A DNA stretch of 48,034 nucleotides from Fidelibacterota bacterium UBA6531 (GCA_002436185.1 DJKX01000047.1:1-48034), one strand, 5' to 3'; positions 26,041 through 35,691 are shown, counted from the first letter of the stretch. The notes: a model not told the origin generated them from the sequence alone. Numbers and translations are program-made.

Positions 26041-27509
26041 TCAAAAATGATCAAACTTAATCCAAAGAAAATACACAGCAATGCAAATACATCACCACCA
26101 GGATAATGTCTTTTATCAGACATAAATGTTAATGCTCCAAAAATGATTCCTTGCTCATAAAATGCAAGTTTTTGTTCTGCTTTCCCTGATGGAGCTATGA
26201 TGCCTGAAATACCTGTATTGGCACTGCGCACTACCGGTACCCTATTTTCCACCGCTCGTAGTTGAGCTTCTGCAAAATGCTGATACGCGCCGGGCGAATC
26301 ACCTGACCAAGCATCGTTGGTCTGGATAGTCAAAAATTCTGCACCTGAATCAACGAAATTTTTGGCGATCCTGGGAAAACTTGATTCGTAGCAGATCATA
26401 TTACCAAAGCGTTTATTATGCACATTAAATATGGTGTATTCCGTTCCATGTTCAAAGTTCCCCTGACCAAAATTCAATTTATCTAATTGAGGAAATTTAT
26501 ATGACAAAGGTATGTATTCTGCAAAAGGTACTAAATGGAGTTTATGATACATATTATATGATCCGTCTTCATTTAGTAGAATAGAACCATTATAATAATG
26601 TTTCCCTTTTTCATCGACGACTCTATCTACAGTACCGGCCAATAAGGGAATATCATTCCTTATGACATGCGATTGAATATCAGTTCGAATTGATGAAGTC
26701 CGTAAATAAACCGGCAATGCTGATTCCGGCCATAAAACAAAATCCGGTTTCAATGACATTGCTTTTACGGTTAAGGAATCCATCAGTGAAATTAATTCTA
26801 TCCGGAAAGACCTATCCCATTTTTGCACAGGATTTACATTGGGCTGAATTACAGCCACTGAAAATTGAGATTGAGTGGAATTATTTTCTATCTTATTAAG
26901 ACGCCATATACCAAGGATAAAAACCAACATCCATAATCCAATCGCTCCATAAATAAATTGTTTACGTTCCTGTGTCGTTAAAGCCAAATAAAGTAAACCA
27001 TTTAGTAAACAGATAAAAAATGTAATTCCGGCGGTTCCGGTTATATCCGCCGTTTGAATCAAGGGTAAAATTGAAACTTGTGTCAATGCTAAATCACCCC
27101 AGGGAAAACCCATGGACCCGAAGCTGCGAATCATTTCCATGGCAATCCAAACAAACGGGAATATCATTAAACCCATTTTGAATCGGTGCTGAAAAAATGA
27201 AACAGCAACACCGGCTAATACCCAGAATACTCCTAAGTAAAATACAGTACCTACCAATGATAAAAATGCAATTATAACAGTCGTTCCTTGGTTTATGCCC
27301 ATCCAGTAAAAAGCAATTGTATGGGCAGTAATGGCAGCTAAATATGACATGGCTGCACTGGTATTAACACTTCGAGTCAACCAAATATGTAATAAGGGAA
27401 TAAAGCCAATATATATAATGACTGCAGCTGGTATTGGCAAATATGCAACACCCACCAATACTCCCGAAATTATTGCCAAAACCCAATCAGGATAATTGTT
27501 CAGCTTCAT
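26022..27509 (-). CDS. lnt: Apolipoprotein N-acyltransferase
   Basis: Adds the third acyl chain to the N-terminal Cys of lipoproteins, which is required for Lol export in diderms. 495 residues. About six N-terminal membrane helices are followed by a nitrilase domain with the catalytic triad E262 (LWPESALP), K323 (YHKLHLVPFAEYIP) and C373 (ICYESSFP). A final membrane helix ends the protein. ATGA overlap with ruvX. Confidence 0.97.
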   Translation of the reverse strand: MKLNNYPDWVLAIISGVLVGVAYLPIPAAVIIYIGFIPLLHIWLTRSVNTSAAMSYLAAITAHTIAFYWMGINQGTTVIIAFLSLVGTVFYLGVFWVLAGVAVSFFQHRFKMGLMIFPFVWIAMEMIRSFGSMGFPWGDLALTQVSILPLIQTADITGTAGITFFICLLNGLLYLALTTQERKQFIYGAIGLWMLVFILGIWRLNKIENNSTQSQFSVAVIQPNVNPVQKWDRSFRIELISLMDSLTVKAMSLKPDFVLWPESALPVYLRTSSIRTDIQSHVIRNDIPLLAGTVDRVVDEKGKHYYNGSILLNEDGSYNMYHKLHLVPFAEYIPLSYKFPQLDKLNFGQGNFEHGTEYTIFNVHNKRFGNMICYESSFPRIAKNFVDSGAEFLTIQTNDAWSGDSPGAYQHFAEAQLRAVENRVPVVRSANTGISGIIAPSGKAEQKLAFYEQGIIFGALTFMSDKRHYPGGDVFALLCIFFGLSLIIFEWTRKK

Positions 27510-27913
27510 CTATTTTGGCTATCTAAAAATTGTTGGAGAATAATTGCTGCTGCAGTTTGATCAATTAAGCCTTTATGATGCCCTGTTTTTATACCTTGTT
27601 CAATCAACGCTTTTTCAGCACTGACGGATGTTAAACGCTCATCAATCAATTCAACTTTCACCTTTTTATCAATTAATAATTCAACAAATCGATTTACATT
27701 TTCAGTTTGAGTTGTCACTTGTCCTTTCATACCCTTTGGCAAACCAACAACGACAATTTCAACATCCTTTTCTTTTATTATGGATTGAATGTTAGTAACA
27801 AGTTCTGGATTATTTGGAATGGTATCGAAAGGGGAAGCAATCATTTGCATGGGATCCGACAATGCAAGCCCAACACGTTTCTCTCCATAATCAATACCAA
27901 GAATACGGTGCAT
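27506..27913 (-). CDS. ruvX: Putative pre-16S rRNA nuclease (YqgF/RuvX)
   Basis: RNase H-like enzyme that finishes the 5' end of 16S rRNA. 135 residues, full length. Acidic residues sit in LGIDYGEKRVGLALSD, in the VELIDERLTS segment and in HKGLIDQTAAAIILQ. Start ATG at 27913, 20 nt after rel, and coupled to lnt by ATGA. Confidence 0.95.
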   Translation of the reverse strand: MHRILGIDYGEKRVGLALSDPMQMIASPFDTIPNNPELVTNIQSIIKEKDVEIVVVGLPKGMKGQVTTQTENVNRFVELLIDKKVKVELIDERLTSVSAEKALIEQGIKTGHHKGLIDQTAAAIILQQFLDSQNR

Positions 27914-27933
27914 ACTATTTTATAAATAAGTTA

Positions 27934-30135
27934 CTATATGGAATGGCCGGTTCGTTCTATAAAATCTACACCGGTTACTTTTGTCATTTTTCTGACAAGC
28001 CGATCTAATTGTCGCACGTTATTCACTTGCAGAATTAAAAATAGTGTTACAATAGCATCTTTAACTTTAGAGTCTACACTCACAATGTTTAGGTCTGAAT
28101 TGTTTATGCAATCAGTCAGGTCATTCAAAATACCTTTGCGGTCTTCTCCGATTATTTTTATGCGCACATTGAACAGATCTTTTTTGTCTACATCCCATTC
28201 TACTGGAATTAGTCTATCGGATTCCTTATTTAATAATGGTAAACTTTTGCAATCTGACTTATGAACTGTTATTCCACGGCCCCTGGTTACAAAGCCAATC
28301 ATCTCATCGCCGGGGATTGGATTACAGCATTTACCAAACGTAACCATTAGATTAGAAATTCCCTGAAGTTTTATACCTTTTGATTTTGAACGGGCAAAAT
28401 CAAAAAAGCTTTTTTCAGCTTCACCTGTATCTTGATCCAAAACTTCTTCTTGTTCTGGATTAATTTTTTGTAATATTTCACGAATGGTTAAATCACCTTT
28501 TCCAATTACTTCCAATAATTGTTCAGTTTTATTAAATCCAAATTTTTGGTGAGAACCTGCAATTTCTTCGTATTTATTTTTTATTTTCATTCGACGCAGT
28601 GTCTTTGTTAAAATTTCCTTACCTAAATTAACACTCTCTTCAAATTGTTGCTTGACCAACGCTTTTTTAACATGCGTCCTTGCTTTGGTTGTCACAACAA
28701 AATTTAACCAGCCATAACTGGGCTTTTGTGTTTTACTCGTAATTATTTCAATAACATCACCATTCTGTAGTTGAGTATTTAATGGTACAATTCTCTGGTT
28801 TACTTTTGCTCCAAGGCAATGAAGTCCAATTTCGGTATGAACATGAAAGGCAAAATCTATTGGTGTTGCGTCTATTGGGAGTTGCTGTAAATCTCCATTA
28901 GGAGTAAAAACAAAAATTTCATCTCTGAAAAGATCAATCTTCAACAGATTCATGAACTCCTTTGGATCGGATGATTCAGATTGCAAAATATCCACTAGTT
29001 CTCGCAGCCATTTTACGTGCGTATCTACACCTTTCAACTTGGTGCTGCCTTCCTTGTATTGCCAGTGAGCTGCTACACCAATTTCTGCTGTTGCTTCCAT
29101 TTCATGTGTACGAATTTGTATTTCCATTAATTTTCCATCCGGTCCTACAATTGTTGTATGAATGGATTGATAAGCATTCGATTTCGGAGACGCAATAAAA
29201 TCTTTAAACCGCTCTTGGACCGGTGTAAACTGGTTATGAATTATTCCCAGAGATAAATAACAATCTTCAATTTTTTCCACAATTATACGAATGGCTAAAT
29301 GATCATAGATTTCATCGAACTTTTTATCTCTTTTTACCATCTTGCCATAAATAGATGAATGGGATTTAACCCGACCATATATTCGTGCTTTAATGTCTAA
29401 TTTATTTAATTCTTTTTGGAGTGGATCAGACAATAGTTTTATAAATTTCTCACGATCCTTGCGGCTGGATTTAATCTTTGAATTCAGGTCTTTATATTCT
29501 TTAGGTTTAAGTGTTTTAAATACCAGGTCTTCCAAGTGAGATTTCACATTAGCCATACCCAATCGATGCGCTAAAGGAACAAAGACATCTCGTGTTTCCA
29601 CTGCAATACGATGCTGCTTCATCCTCGGTAAATGTTCAATTGTCTGCATATTATGAAGACGGTCAGCAAATTTGATAATTATCACTCTTAAATCTTTTGC
29701 GACAGATAAGAGCATTTTCATGAAATTACCAGCCTGTTTTTCTGCTCGTGTCGTAAATTTTATGCCGCCTAGCTTCGTAACCCCATCGACCAAATTTGTA
29801 ATATCTTCACCGAATTTTTCTCTGATATCTGCCAGTGATGCACCGGTATCTTCTACTGAATCGTGGAGTAATCCGCCAATGACTGTAATATGATCCATTT
29901 TCCATTCAGCCAGCAATTTTGCAACTTCCACACAATGGTTAAAATAGGGTTCGCCTGATTTTCGTTTTTGACCTTCGTGGTGGGAGATTCCAAAATCATA
30001 TGCTTCCCAAAGAATGCGTTTTATTTCTTCATTTTCTTTATCGACAGATACATTGACCTGATTGAACAATTCCATAAATTGTTTTGGAAATTCACCCACA
30101 AGCTGTGGAACAAACCGTGTTAATGGATTTTGCAT
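27934..30135 (-). CDS. rel: Bifunctional (p)ppGpp synthetase/hydrolase
   Basis: Makes and degrades the stringent-response alarmone. 733 residues. The HD hydrolase domain (about 45-195) has LLHDSVEDT (H91, D92). The synthetase domain (about 240-370) has RFKDFIASPKSNAYQSIHT. The RFKD motif is the form usual in bifunctional enzymes rather than ExDD of synthetase-only RelA. TGS domain about 405-470 and C-terminal ACT about 660-733. TAATG overlap with dnaB links its expression to replication. Confidence 0.96.
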   Translation of the reverse strand: MQNPLTRFVPQLVGEFPKQFMELFNQVNVSVDKENEEIKRILWEAYDFGISHHEGQKRKSGEPYFNHCVEVAKLLAEWKMDHITVIGGLLHDSVEDTGASLADIREKFGEDITNLVDGVTKLGGIKFTTRAEKQAGNFMKMLLSVAKDLRVIIIKFADRLHNMQTIEHLPRMKQHRIAVETRDVFVPLAHRLGMANVKSHLEDLVFKTLKPKEYKDLNSKIKSSRKDREKFIKLLSDPLQKELNKLDIKARIYGRVKSHSSIYGKMVKRDKKFDEIYDHLAIRIIVEKIEDCYLSLGIIHNQFTPVQERFKDFIASPKSNAYQSIHTTIVGPDGKLMEIQIRTHEMEATAEIGVAAHWQYKEGSTKLKGVDTHVKWLRELVDILQSESSDPKEFMNLLKIDLFRDEIFVFTPNGDLQQLPIDATPIDFAFHVHTEIGLHCLGAKVNQRIVPLNTQLQNGDVIEIITSKTQKPSYGWLNFVVTTKARTHVKKALVKQQFEESVNLGKEILTKTLRRMKIKNKYEEIAGSHQKFGFNKTEQLLEVIGKGDLTIREILQKINPEQEEVLDQDTGEAEKSFFDFARSKSKGIKLQGISNLMVTFGKCCNPIPGDEMIGFVTRGRGITVHKSDCKSLPLLNKESDRLIPVEWDVDKKDLFNVRIKIIGEDRKGILNDLTDCINNSDLNIVSVDSKVKDAIVTLFLILQVNNVRQLDRLVRKMTKVTGVDFIERTGHSI

Positions 30136-31502
30136 TAAAAGGGTACTTCCGCCCCCATTTCATCGCCTACAGGTGCATAATTTTCAAAACGGGCAAAACG
30201 GTCGATAAATGCTGCATCCAATGTTCCTGTAGGTCCGTTACGATGTTTCGCCACAATTATTTGTGCCTTGCCCCTATCCTCATCTTCTTGGGAATAAATC
30301 CACTGACGGTAGAGAAAAATCACTAAGTCAGCATCCTGTTCAATGGCACCACTTTCCCGTAGGTCAGATAATTGTGGGCGATGTTCAGATCGCTGCTCTA
30401 CGGCACGAGATAACTGTGAAAGTGCAATTACAGGAATATCTAATTCTTTGGCCAGTGCTTTCAACGAACGAGAAATAGTAGAAATTTCCTGCTGTCTACT
30501 TTCCACTCCTTTAGGACCTTGCATGAGTTGTAAATAATCTACAATAAGTAAATCAATATTATGCTCTGCTTTCAAACGTCGAGCTTTAGCACGTAATTCC
30601 AAAACACTGATGGCAGGTGTATCATCTAAATGAATAGATGCTTCAGCCAACGTTCCAACGGAAACGCTCAGATTTTGCCACTGTTTCTTGGGTAATTTTC
30701 CTGTCCGAACCAAATGACTGTCTACCCTGGCCTCTGCACATAATAAACGCAATGCTAATTGGTGATTGGCCATTTCCAAACTAAATATACCGACTGAATG
30801 ATCATGATCCACGGCAGCGTTACGAGCCATGGATAGAGCCAAAGCTGTTTTTCCCATAGCGGGACGGCCGGCTACAATAATCAATTCACCAGATTGAAAT
30901 CCGGATGTCAGTTCATCTAAATCCACTAAACCGGAAGCGATTCCAGTTATATCACCGGAGCGAGAATGAATCTGATCGAGCTTTTCAAATGCTTCGTGGA
31001 GGATTGGATCAATATGCTGGAATCCACCACGTAATCGACGTTGTGAAATTGAAAAGATTGATTGCTCGGCTTGATCTAATAATTCATCTACCCCTTGTGA
31101 ATCATCATAGGCATCTTTGGAAAGACCATGGGAGATCATAATCAATTGTCTGAGCATTGCTTTTTCTAAAACAATTTTAGCGTAATTCTCAACATTGGCT
31201 ACTGAAGGGACAGATTCCACAAGTCCTGTGACGTAATACGCACCGCCGACGCTTTCCAGTTGCTTATTTTTTTTGAGTTGATTTACAATCGAAACTGTAT
31301 CGATTTCTTGGCCCTCGTTAAACAGTTGTGCCATACTGCTAAATATTTTACTGTGAGCTTCTTTATAAAATTGATCGGCCGTAAGCCATTGCAGTGATTT
31401 ACTTACTGCTTCCTTGCTGGCCAGCATCGCTCCCAGAACGGCTTGTTCTGCTTCAGGCGATTGTGGTTGCACATTTAACGGTTGTTTTAATTCATCAGTC
31501 AT
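30135..31502 (-). CDS. dnaB: Replicative DNA helicase DnaB
   Basis: Hexameric 5'-3' helicase of the replisome. 455 residues. N-terminal helical domain (about 15-115), linker, and RecA-like motor with Walker A GRPAMGKT (about 212-219). LIVDYLQLM and LSQLSRAVEQR follow. No intein is present. It follows udg by 9 nt. Confidence 0.97.
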   Translation of the reverse strand: MTDELKQPLNVQPQSPEAEQAVLGAMLASKEAVSKSLQWLTADQFYKEAHSKIFSSMAQLFNEGQEIDTVSIVNQLKKNKQLESVGGAYYVTGLVESVPSVANVENYAKIVLEKAMLRQLIMISHGLSKDAYDDSQGVDELLDQAEQSIFSISQRRLRGGFQHIDPILHEAFEKLDQIHSRSGDITGIASGLVDLDELTSGFQSGELIIVAGRPAMGKTALALSMARNAAVDHDHSVGIFSLEMANHQLALRLLCAEARVDSHLVRTGKLPKKQWQNLSVSVGTLAEASIHLDDTPAISVLELRAKARRLKAEHNIDLLIVDYLQLMQGPKGVESRQQEISTISRSLKALAKELDIPVIALSQLSRAVEQRSEHRPQLSDLRESGAIEQDADLVIFLYRQWIYSQEDEDRGKAQIIVAKHRNGPTGTLDAAFIDRFARFENYAPVGDEMGAEVPF

Positions 31503-31511
31503 TTATTTACT

Positions 31512-32180
31512 CTATTCCAAAAAATCTTTTATAGTTTTGAAATCTTCCCACGTAGGTCGTTTCAAATCCTGGTTACGTAACAATGCCGCCGGATGATACG
31601 TCACCATCAAAGGCGTACCGTGATAGTCGTGAAATGTATTTCTCAGACTTTTCAACGATTTGTCCACATTTAAAAGTGTCTGTCCGGCGACTCGCCCTAA
31701 AGCTACAATGAGCTTTGGTTTTATCAAATGAATTTGATGAAGTAAATAAGGTTCACATTGATCTACTTCAGTTCGCAATGGATCACGATTATTTGGCGGA
31801 CGGCATTTCATTACATTGCAGATAAAAACATCTTTTTGGCGGTTTCGATCGATTGCAGTCAGGATTTTATCCAATAGTTTTCCTGCACGACCCACAAACG
31901 GTTCCCCTATGTCATCTTCTGTTGCACCGGGAGCTTCTCCTACTAGAAGTAAACTAGCTTTTGGATCCCCAACTCCAAAAACGAATTTGTTTCGGGATTC
32001 TCCTAAAGGACATTTTTGGCATGAACAAATTTCTTTTTCAAATGCAGAAAGTTCAGGATTAAAACCCTCATCTAATAATGGTGATGAAGATTGCGGTTGG
32101 ATAGTGAGGTAAAGTTCATCCCCGAACAATTCTTTTGTCTGCCGCAGGTAGCGACTTACATCATCTGTTCGAGGAGACAT
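31512..32180 (-). CDS. udg: Family 4 uracil-DNA glycosylase (Fe-S)
   Basis: Removes uracil from DNA. 222 residues. Four cysteines for a 4Fe-4S cluster are C54 and C57 (CQKC), C126 (MKCRPP) and C142. Motif A GEAPGATED (81-89) and motif B HPAALLR (196-202) are clear. First gene after a good promoter, with a leader of about 87 nt. Confidence 0.94.
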   Translation of the reverse strand: MSPRTDDVSRYLRQTKELFGDELYLTIQPQSSSPLLDEGFNPELSAFEKEICSCQKCPLGESRNKFVFGVGDPKASLLLVGEAPGATEDDIGEPFVGRAGKLLDKILTAIDRNRQKDVFICNVMKCRPPNNRDPLRTEVDQCEPYLLHQIHLIKPKLIVALGRVAGQTLLNVDKSLKSLRNTFHDYHGTPLMVTYHPAALLRNQDLKRPTWEDFKTIKDFLE

Positions 32181-32273
32181 TGTTAATTAGTGTTTAAAGG
32201 AAAAATCTGTGTTTGGGCGAAAAGTTGTCCAGATGCAAAGCGAAAAAAGTGCTGAAACCGGAGTAGACTATAG

Positions 32274-32302
32274 TACATAGGGATTGCAGAACTTTGTGTC
32301 AA
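32274..32302 (-). promoter_or_regulatory. udg: Promoter for the udg-dnaB-rel operon
   Basis: Minus strand: TTGACA at 32302-32297, a 17-nt spacer, and TATGTA at 32279-32274. The -35 box is perfect and the -10 box matches at four of six. It lies in the gap after rpoZ, and transcription would start near 32267. Confidence 0.55.
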
Positions 32303-32333
32303 CGTAACAGATGGATGAGTTTTTGTTCAAATA

Positions 32334-32615
32334 CTAATTATCTTCTTCTGAAACCATCTGCCATTTTAAATCACCCTCTACAAATTCATCCATAGCTTGC
32401 GTCGTAGACTTGGTTTCTTCTTCATAATTTTCTTTCGGTTCAGGTGGAAGTTCATCTAATACGCCCATATCAAATTCTTCAGCATCCTTGATGGCTTGTT
32501 CCATAAAACGATTCTGATTGATCTGCCGTGCCCGTTTAGACATAACGACAACTGATTCGTAAATATCTTCTGATTGTTTTTCCATTTCACGAATGGATAG
32601 TGGTTTAACTGCCAT
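32334..32615 (-). CDS. rpoZ: RNA polymerase omega subunit (RpoZ-like)
   Basis: 93 residues. The core MEKQSEDIYESVVVMSKRARQIN fits the omega motif of conserved helices with AR-x-IN. The tail is acidic. The start at 32615 is chosen because AAGGAG lies 6 nt upstream. Codons further up belong to gmk in another frame. Placement right after gmk is the standard gmk-rpoZ order. Confidence 0.85.
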   Translation of the reverse strand: MAVKPLSIREMEKQSEDIYESVVVMSKRARQINQNRFMEQAIKDAEEFDMGVLDELPPEPKENYEEETKSTTQAMDEFVEGDLKWQMVSEEDN

Positions 32616-33177
32616 GCAGTACTCCTTCATTTTGTTTGTTAATGATTGAAATGATCTCTTCGGTTGACCGCTGAATATCATCATTGATTACAGAAAAATC
32701 AAATTTTTCCTTATACTCTATTTCAATTTCTAATCGTTCCAAGCGTTTGGCAATTCGTTCTTCAGAATCGGTTCCCCGTTTAATCAATCTGGATCGGAGA
32801 TGTTCCAAACTGGGTGGTAACACAAAAATGGTCATCGTTTGATCAGGATACAGTTTTTTAATAGACATAGATCCTTTTACATCCACTTCAAATAACAGTA
32901 TTTCACTCGATGTTATTGCATAATTGATTGATTCTTTAAGTGTTCCATACATACAGCCATGGACGTTTTCAGTTTCTGCAAATTCACCTTTTTCCATACG
33001 CTCTATAAATTCTTTATCTGAAATAAAGTAATAATCTACACCATCTACTTCATAATCTCTCTGGTCTCGAGTCGTACAGGATACAGAAAAATTCATTTCT
33101 GTCTGTTGCTGCAATGCGCGGCATAGTGTTGTTTTTCCAGCGCCTGATGGAGCTGATATGGTGATTAAATTTCTCAT
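32605..33177 (-). CDS. gmk: Guanylate kinase
   Basis: Phosphorylates GMP to GDP. 190 residues. P-loop APSGAGKTT (9-17), GMP-binding TTRDQRDYEVDGVDY and YGTLKESI, lid RGTDSEERIAKR. ATGA overlap with yicC at its start and an 11-nt overlap with rpoZ at its end. Confidence 0.97.
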   Translation of the reverse strand: MRNLITISAPSGAGKTTLCRALQQQTEMNFSVSCTTRDQRDYEVDGVDYYFISDKEFIERMEKGEFAETENVHGCMYGTLKESINYAITSSEILLFEVDVKGSMSIKKLYPDQTMTIFVLPPSLEHLRSRLIKRGTDSEERIAKRLERLEIEIEYKEKFDFSVINDDIQRSTEEIISIINKQNEGVLHGS

Positions 33178-34034
33178 AATACGTTTTGAATCTGCTCACG
33201 AATTTTTTCCAGCTGATTTTTGAAATCCACAACAATATTAATCATGTCCCCAGTTCCGCTTTTTGAGCCGACAGTATTAATCTCTCTGCTTAATTCCTGC
33301 AATAAAAAGGAGAGCCTTTTTCCCGTAGGTTCTTCCAATTCAAGAAATGTTTTAAACTGATTAATATGACTTCTAATACGAACCAATTCTTCCGAAATAT
33401 CTGAACGATCTACTAAAATAGCAATTTCTTGAGTCATTCTTTGTTCATCAATATTTACTTTATCCATAAGTTCAGAAATTCGTTTATGGAGCTTGTTTTT
33501 TTGATGGATAACTACACCTTCTATCATGTTTTCAATTCTGTCTAAATGTTGCTCAAGGGAATCAATACGTTTCTTGGTATCATCATGAATAACTTGTCCT
33601 TCTTTTGTACGCATAGATTGTACTTGTTCCAAGGCACTATTCAATGCACTCATAATCGTTTTTTCATGATGCGTGTTATCACCACTATTTAAAAATAAAT
33701 CTTCAAATGAGAGCAAACTGCTCATATCCAATGATCGTCCATATTCCCGTTGAATGTCATGAAGAACATTTTCAACCGCTTCGAAGCGCTGGCGATTGAA
33801 TGACAGCGATCCTTTATTTACATCGCGGTTTTTTTCGATGGTTATATGTACGGTACCGCGAACCAATGTTTTATTGATCTTATCGCGGACTGCAGCCTCA
33901 ATTTCTGGGGCGAGGGTTAATCCTCTTATCTTTGTTTCCAGGAAGCGTGCATTATAGGTACGGACCATAACATTTAATGCTTGATCCCCTTTACCGGATG
34001 CACCTCTCCCAAATCCTGTCATACTTGTTAACAT
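33174..34034 (-). CDS. yicC: YicC family endoribonuclease
   Basis: 286 residues. N-terminal signature SMTGFGRG and RTYNARFLETKIR, DISEELVRIRSHI in the middle, and C-terminal LLQELSREINTVGSKS. Family members are RNases that help sRNA turnover in E. coli. yicC-gmk-rpoZ is a conserved order across bacteria. An inverted repeat overlaps its likely -10 box. Confidence 0.95.
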   Translation of the reverse strand: MLTSMTGFGRGASGKGDQALNVMVRTYNARFLETKIRGLTLAPEIEAAVRDKINKTLVRGTVHITIEKNRDVNKGSLSFNRQRFEAVENVLHDIQREYGRSLDMSSLLSFEDLFLNSGDNTHHEKTIMSALNSALEQVQSMRTKEGQVIHDDTKKRIDSLEQHLDRIENMIEGVVIHQKNKLHKRISELMDKVNIDEQRMTQEIAILVDRSDISEELVRIRSHINQFKTFLELEEPTGKRLSFLLQELSREINTVGSKSGTGDMINIVVDFKNQLEKIREQIQNVL

Positions 34035-34078
34035 ATCTAATATTTTTTTATTCTGAAAAAGCTAGGAAATTTACGGGA

Positions 34079-34111
34079 ATTATACTATCTCTCACAATCA
34101 GAGAATAGTAT
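34079..34111 (-). promoter_or_regulatory. yicC: Inverted repeat overlapping a TATAAT box upstream of yicC
   Basis: The minus strand reads ATACTA-T-TCTCT, a 7-nt loop GATTGTG, then AGAGA-TAGTAT: 11 base pairs with a single bulge. Its right arm runs into TATAAT (34084-34079), about 45 nt before the yicC ATG. No U-run follows, so it is not an intrinsic terminator. It could be an operator, or a stabilising hairpin after the release-factor gene. Confidence 0.45.
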
Positions 34112-34122
34112 TTAATTGATGA

Positions 34123-34470
34123 TCAATCATTCGAATCAGGTCTTTTACGTAGAGACTTTTTTTCTGATCTAATTTTCTTTTCTTTGATACGCTTTTCATG
34201 GGCTCGTTTCGGTGTGTGAGTTTTAATCCGTTTTTTCTTTTTTTTATTTCGTTCTTCCAGTTTTACTCGCAATCTATTTAACGCAATTTCTTTGTTCCGA
34301 TGCTGACTCCGTTCATCTTGACAAACCACCACGATTCCTGTTGGTATATGGGTGAGGCGAACTGCACTTTCAGTCTTATTTACATGTTGACCTCCCTTAC
34401 CACTTGCACGGAATGTGTCAACTCTACATTCTTTGAGTAATTCAGTATTGTTTCCAGGTATAATAATCAT
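34123..34470 (-). CDS. Stand-alone release-factor-like peptidyl-tRNA hydrolase domain
   Basis: 115 residues. This is the class I release factor domain 3, FRASGKGGQHVNKTESAVR with the catalytic GGQ, and THIPTGIVVVCQDERSQ. A very basic Lys/Arg tail follows. No codon-recognition domain is present, so it cannot read stop codons. Such stand-alone proteins (ArfB/YaeJ type) rescue stalled ribosomes, with the basic tail entering the mRNA channel. The motif wording is closer to RF1/RF2 than to ArfB, so a PrfH-like or divergent member is possible. Confidence 0.85.
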   Translation of the reverse strand: MIIIPGNNTELLKECRVDTFRASGKGGQHVNKTESAVRLTHIPTGIVVVCQDERSQHRNKEIALNRLRVKLEERNKKKKKRIKTHTPKRAHEKRIKEKKIRSEKKSLRKRPDSND

Positions 34471-34566
34471 CTATTTCTTAATTCATTATTTTTTCATTCA
34501 ATTTGATACGTATTGAATACATGAACTTCTAATACAAAAAATTTATTTTTAATCTAATAAAATTGT

Positions 34567-35691
34567 TTATAAAAGCTTCCCCACTTTACTTACCAACCAT
34601 TTCGGATCAAAACTAAATGAAATCAAATGAGAATCGCCTAACATGGCAGATTGAGTTGATGATGTAAAAGCATAATGAATAGCTGCCTGCCTCCAATCCA
34701 AACCTAAACCGGCGCTGTTAAGAGCATTTAATCCCCGACCAAACCGTAACGCAATTTTCTTATACTGAACCTCAAGTCCGGCTCGGTATCGACCTCCCAT
34801 CTTTCTCAAATGCAAATCATCGTCCACACTTTTTCCAAACGGATTTAAGGCAATATCAACCATACATTTGAATCGCAGGGAAATTTTTTCAAATCCAATT
34901 TCTTGGGCAATCCCGGTAAATAGTTCGGGTGAAAATCGCTCAACAGTGCCATTATCCCAAACGAGAAATGATGTCGTCGCATCTGTTAAAACAAGTCCAA
35001 AGGTATTCCCTTTCCAAAATGACGATGTAGCTCCCACATCTATGCCAATTCCAGTGGCAAAATGTTCAGCTAATGCGTGAAAAAATCCCTTCATCCCCAC
35101 ACCGATAGTCCAACGGTTTAATTGCCATGTTGAACTTAAATGAACTCCCCATTGTGATTGGCGAAAATAACTGACCTTTTCTGCATCCAAGCGCTCACCT
35201 TCATCCAATTGACCGTTATTCTCTCCTGCATCGCCTGTTCCTGGAATCCCATCTAAACCCCAATCCAAAAGAATATCGCGTGTATCAGGAATTTGACTTA
35301 CGCCTTCGTGAAAAAGGACCATTTTCACGGGATTGCGAAAACGTTTCAATGTGGGAAAGGCAATAAGATCGCTGTTGACTAAACCGGCAAAGCGATTTTG
35401 ATGAGCATAAAGATATTGATTAAATGAATTATTGGCATGAGCGGGATTTTGTAATACAGACGCTGCTCCTCCAAATGCTGCCGTTTGGGTTTGGCCCAGA
35501 GAAAAAGATTGAGCATCTCCTGCATTCTTAAACGCCTGCCAGCCGTACCGCACCCAATAGGATTCAGCAGACAAAGACGAAATGAAAAAGATCAAAAATA
35601 CAATCCGGGAAATATATTTTATTCGAAAAATCCTTTTCTTGTCCAGTAATAGGGGGAACACAAGGGGGTTATATACAGAGGATTCAGCCAT
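34567..35691 (-). CDS. Outer-membrane beta-barrel protein, PorV/UPF0164-like
   Basis: 374 residues. N-terminal signal (RIVFLIFFISSLSAES, about 29-45) after an unusually long charged head, so the true start may lie downstream of 35691. The mature part starts with AFGGAASVLQNPAHANN, as in PorV and FadL-like barrels, and continues in alternating strands rich in aromatic residues. In type IX systems PorV shuttles substrates; another barrel role is equally possible. Two sorted proteins lie on the other side of mutS. Confidence 0.6.
   Translation of the reverse strand: MAESSVYNPLVFPLLLDKKRIFRIKYISRIVFLIFFISSLSAESYWVRYGWQAFKNAGDAQSFSLGQTQTAAFGGAASVLQNPAHANNSFNQYLYAHQNRFAGLVNSDLIAFPTLKRFRNPVKMVLFHEGVSQIPDTRDILLDWGLDGIPGTGDAGENNGQLDEGERLDAEKVSYFRQSQWGVHLSSTWQLNRWTIGVGMKGFFHALAEHFATGIGIDVGATSSFWKGNTFGLVLTDATTSFLVWDNGTVERFSPELFTGIAQEIGFEKISLRFKCMVDIALNPFGKSVDDDLHLRKMGGRYRAGLEVQYKKIALRFGRGLNALNSAGLGLDWRQAAIHYAFTSSTQSAMLGDSHLISFSFDPKWLVSKVGKLL

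Noticed and set aside
34123..34470. Broken prfB (RF2) with a lost frameshift start
   Set aside because: The 96-nt gap upstream and the gene before it encode nothing like release-factor domains 1 or 2, and the ORF has its own ATG.
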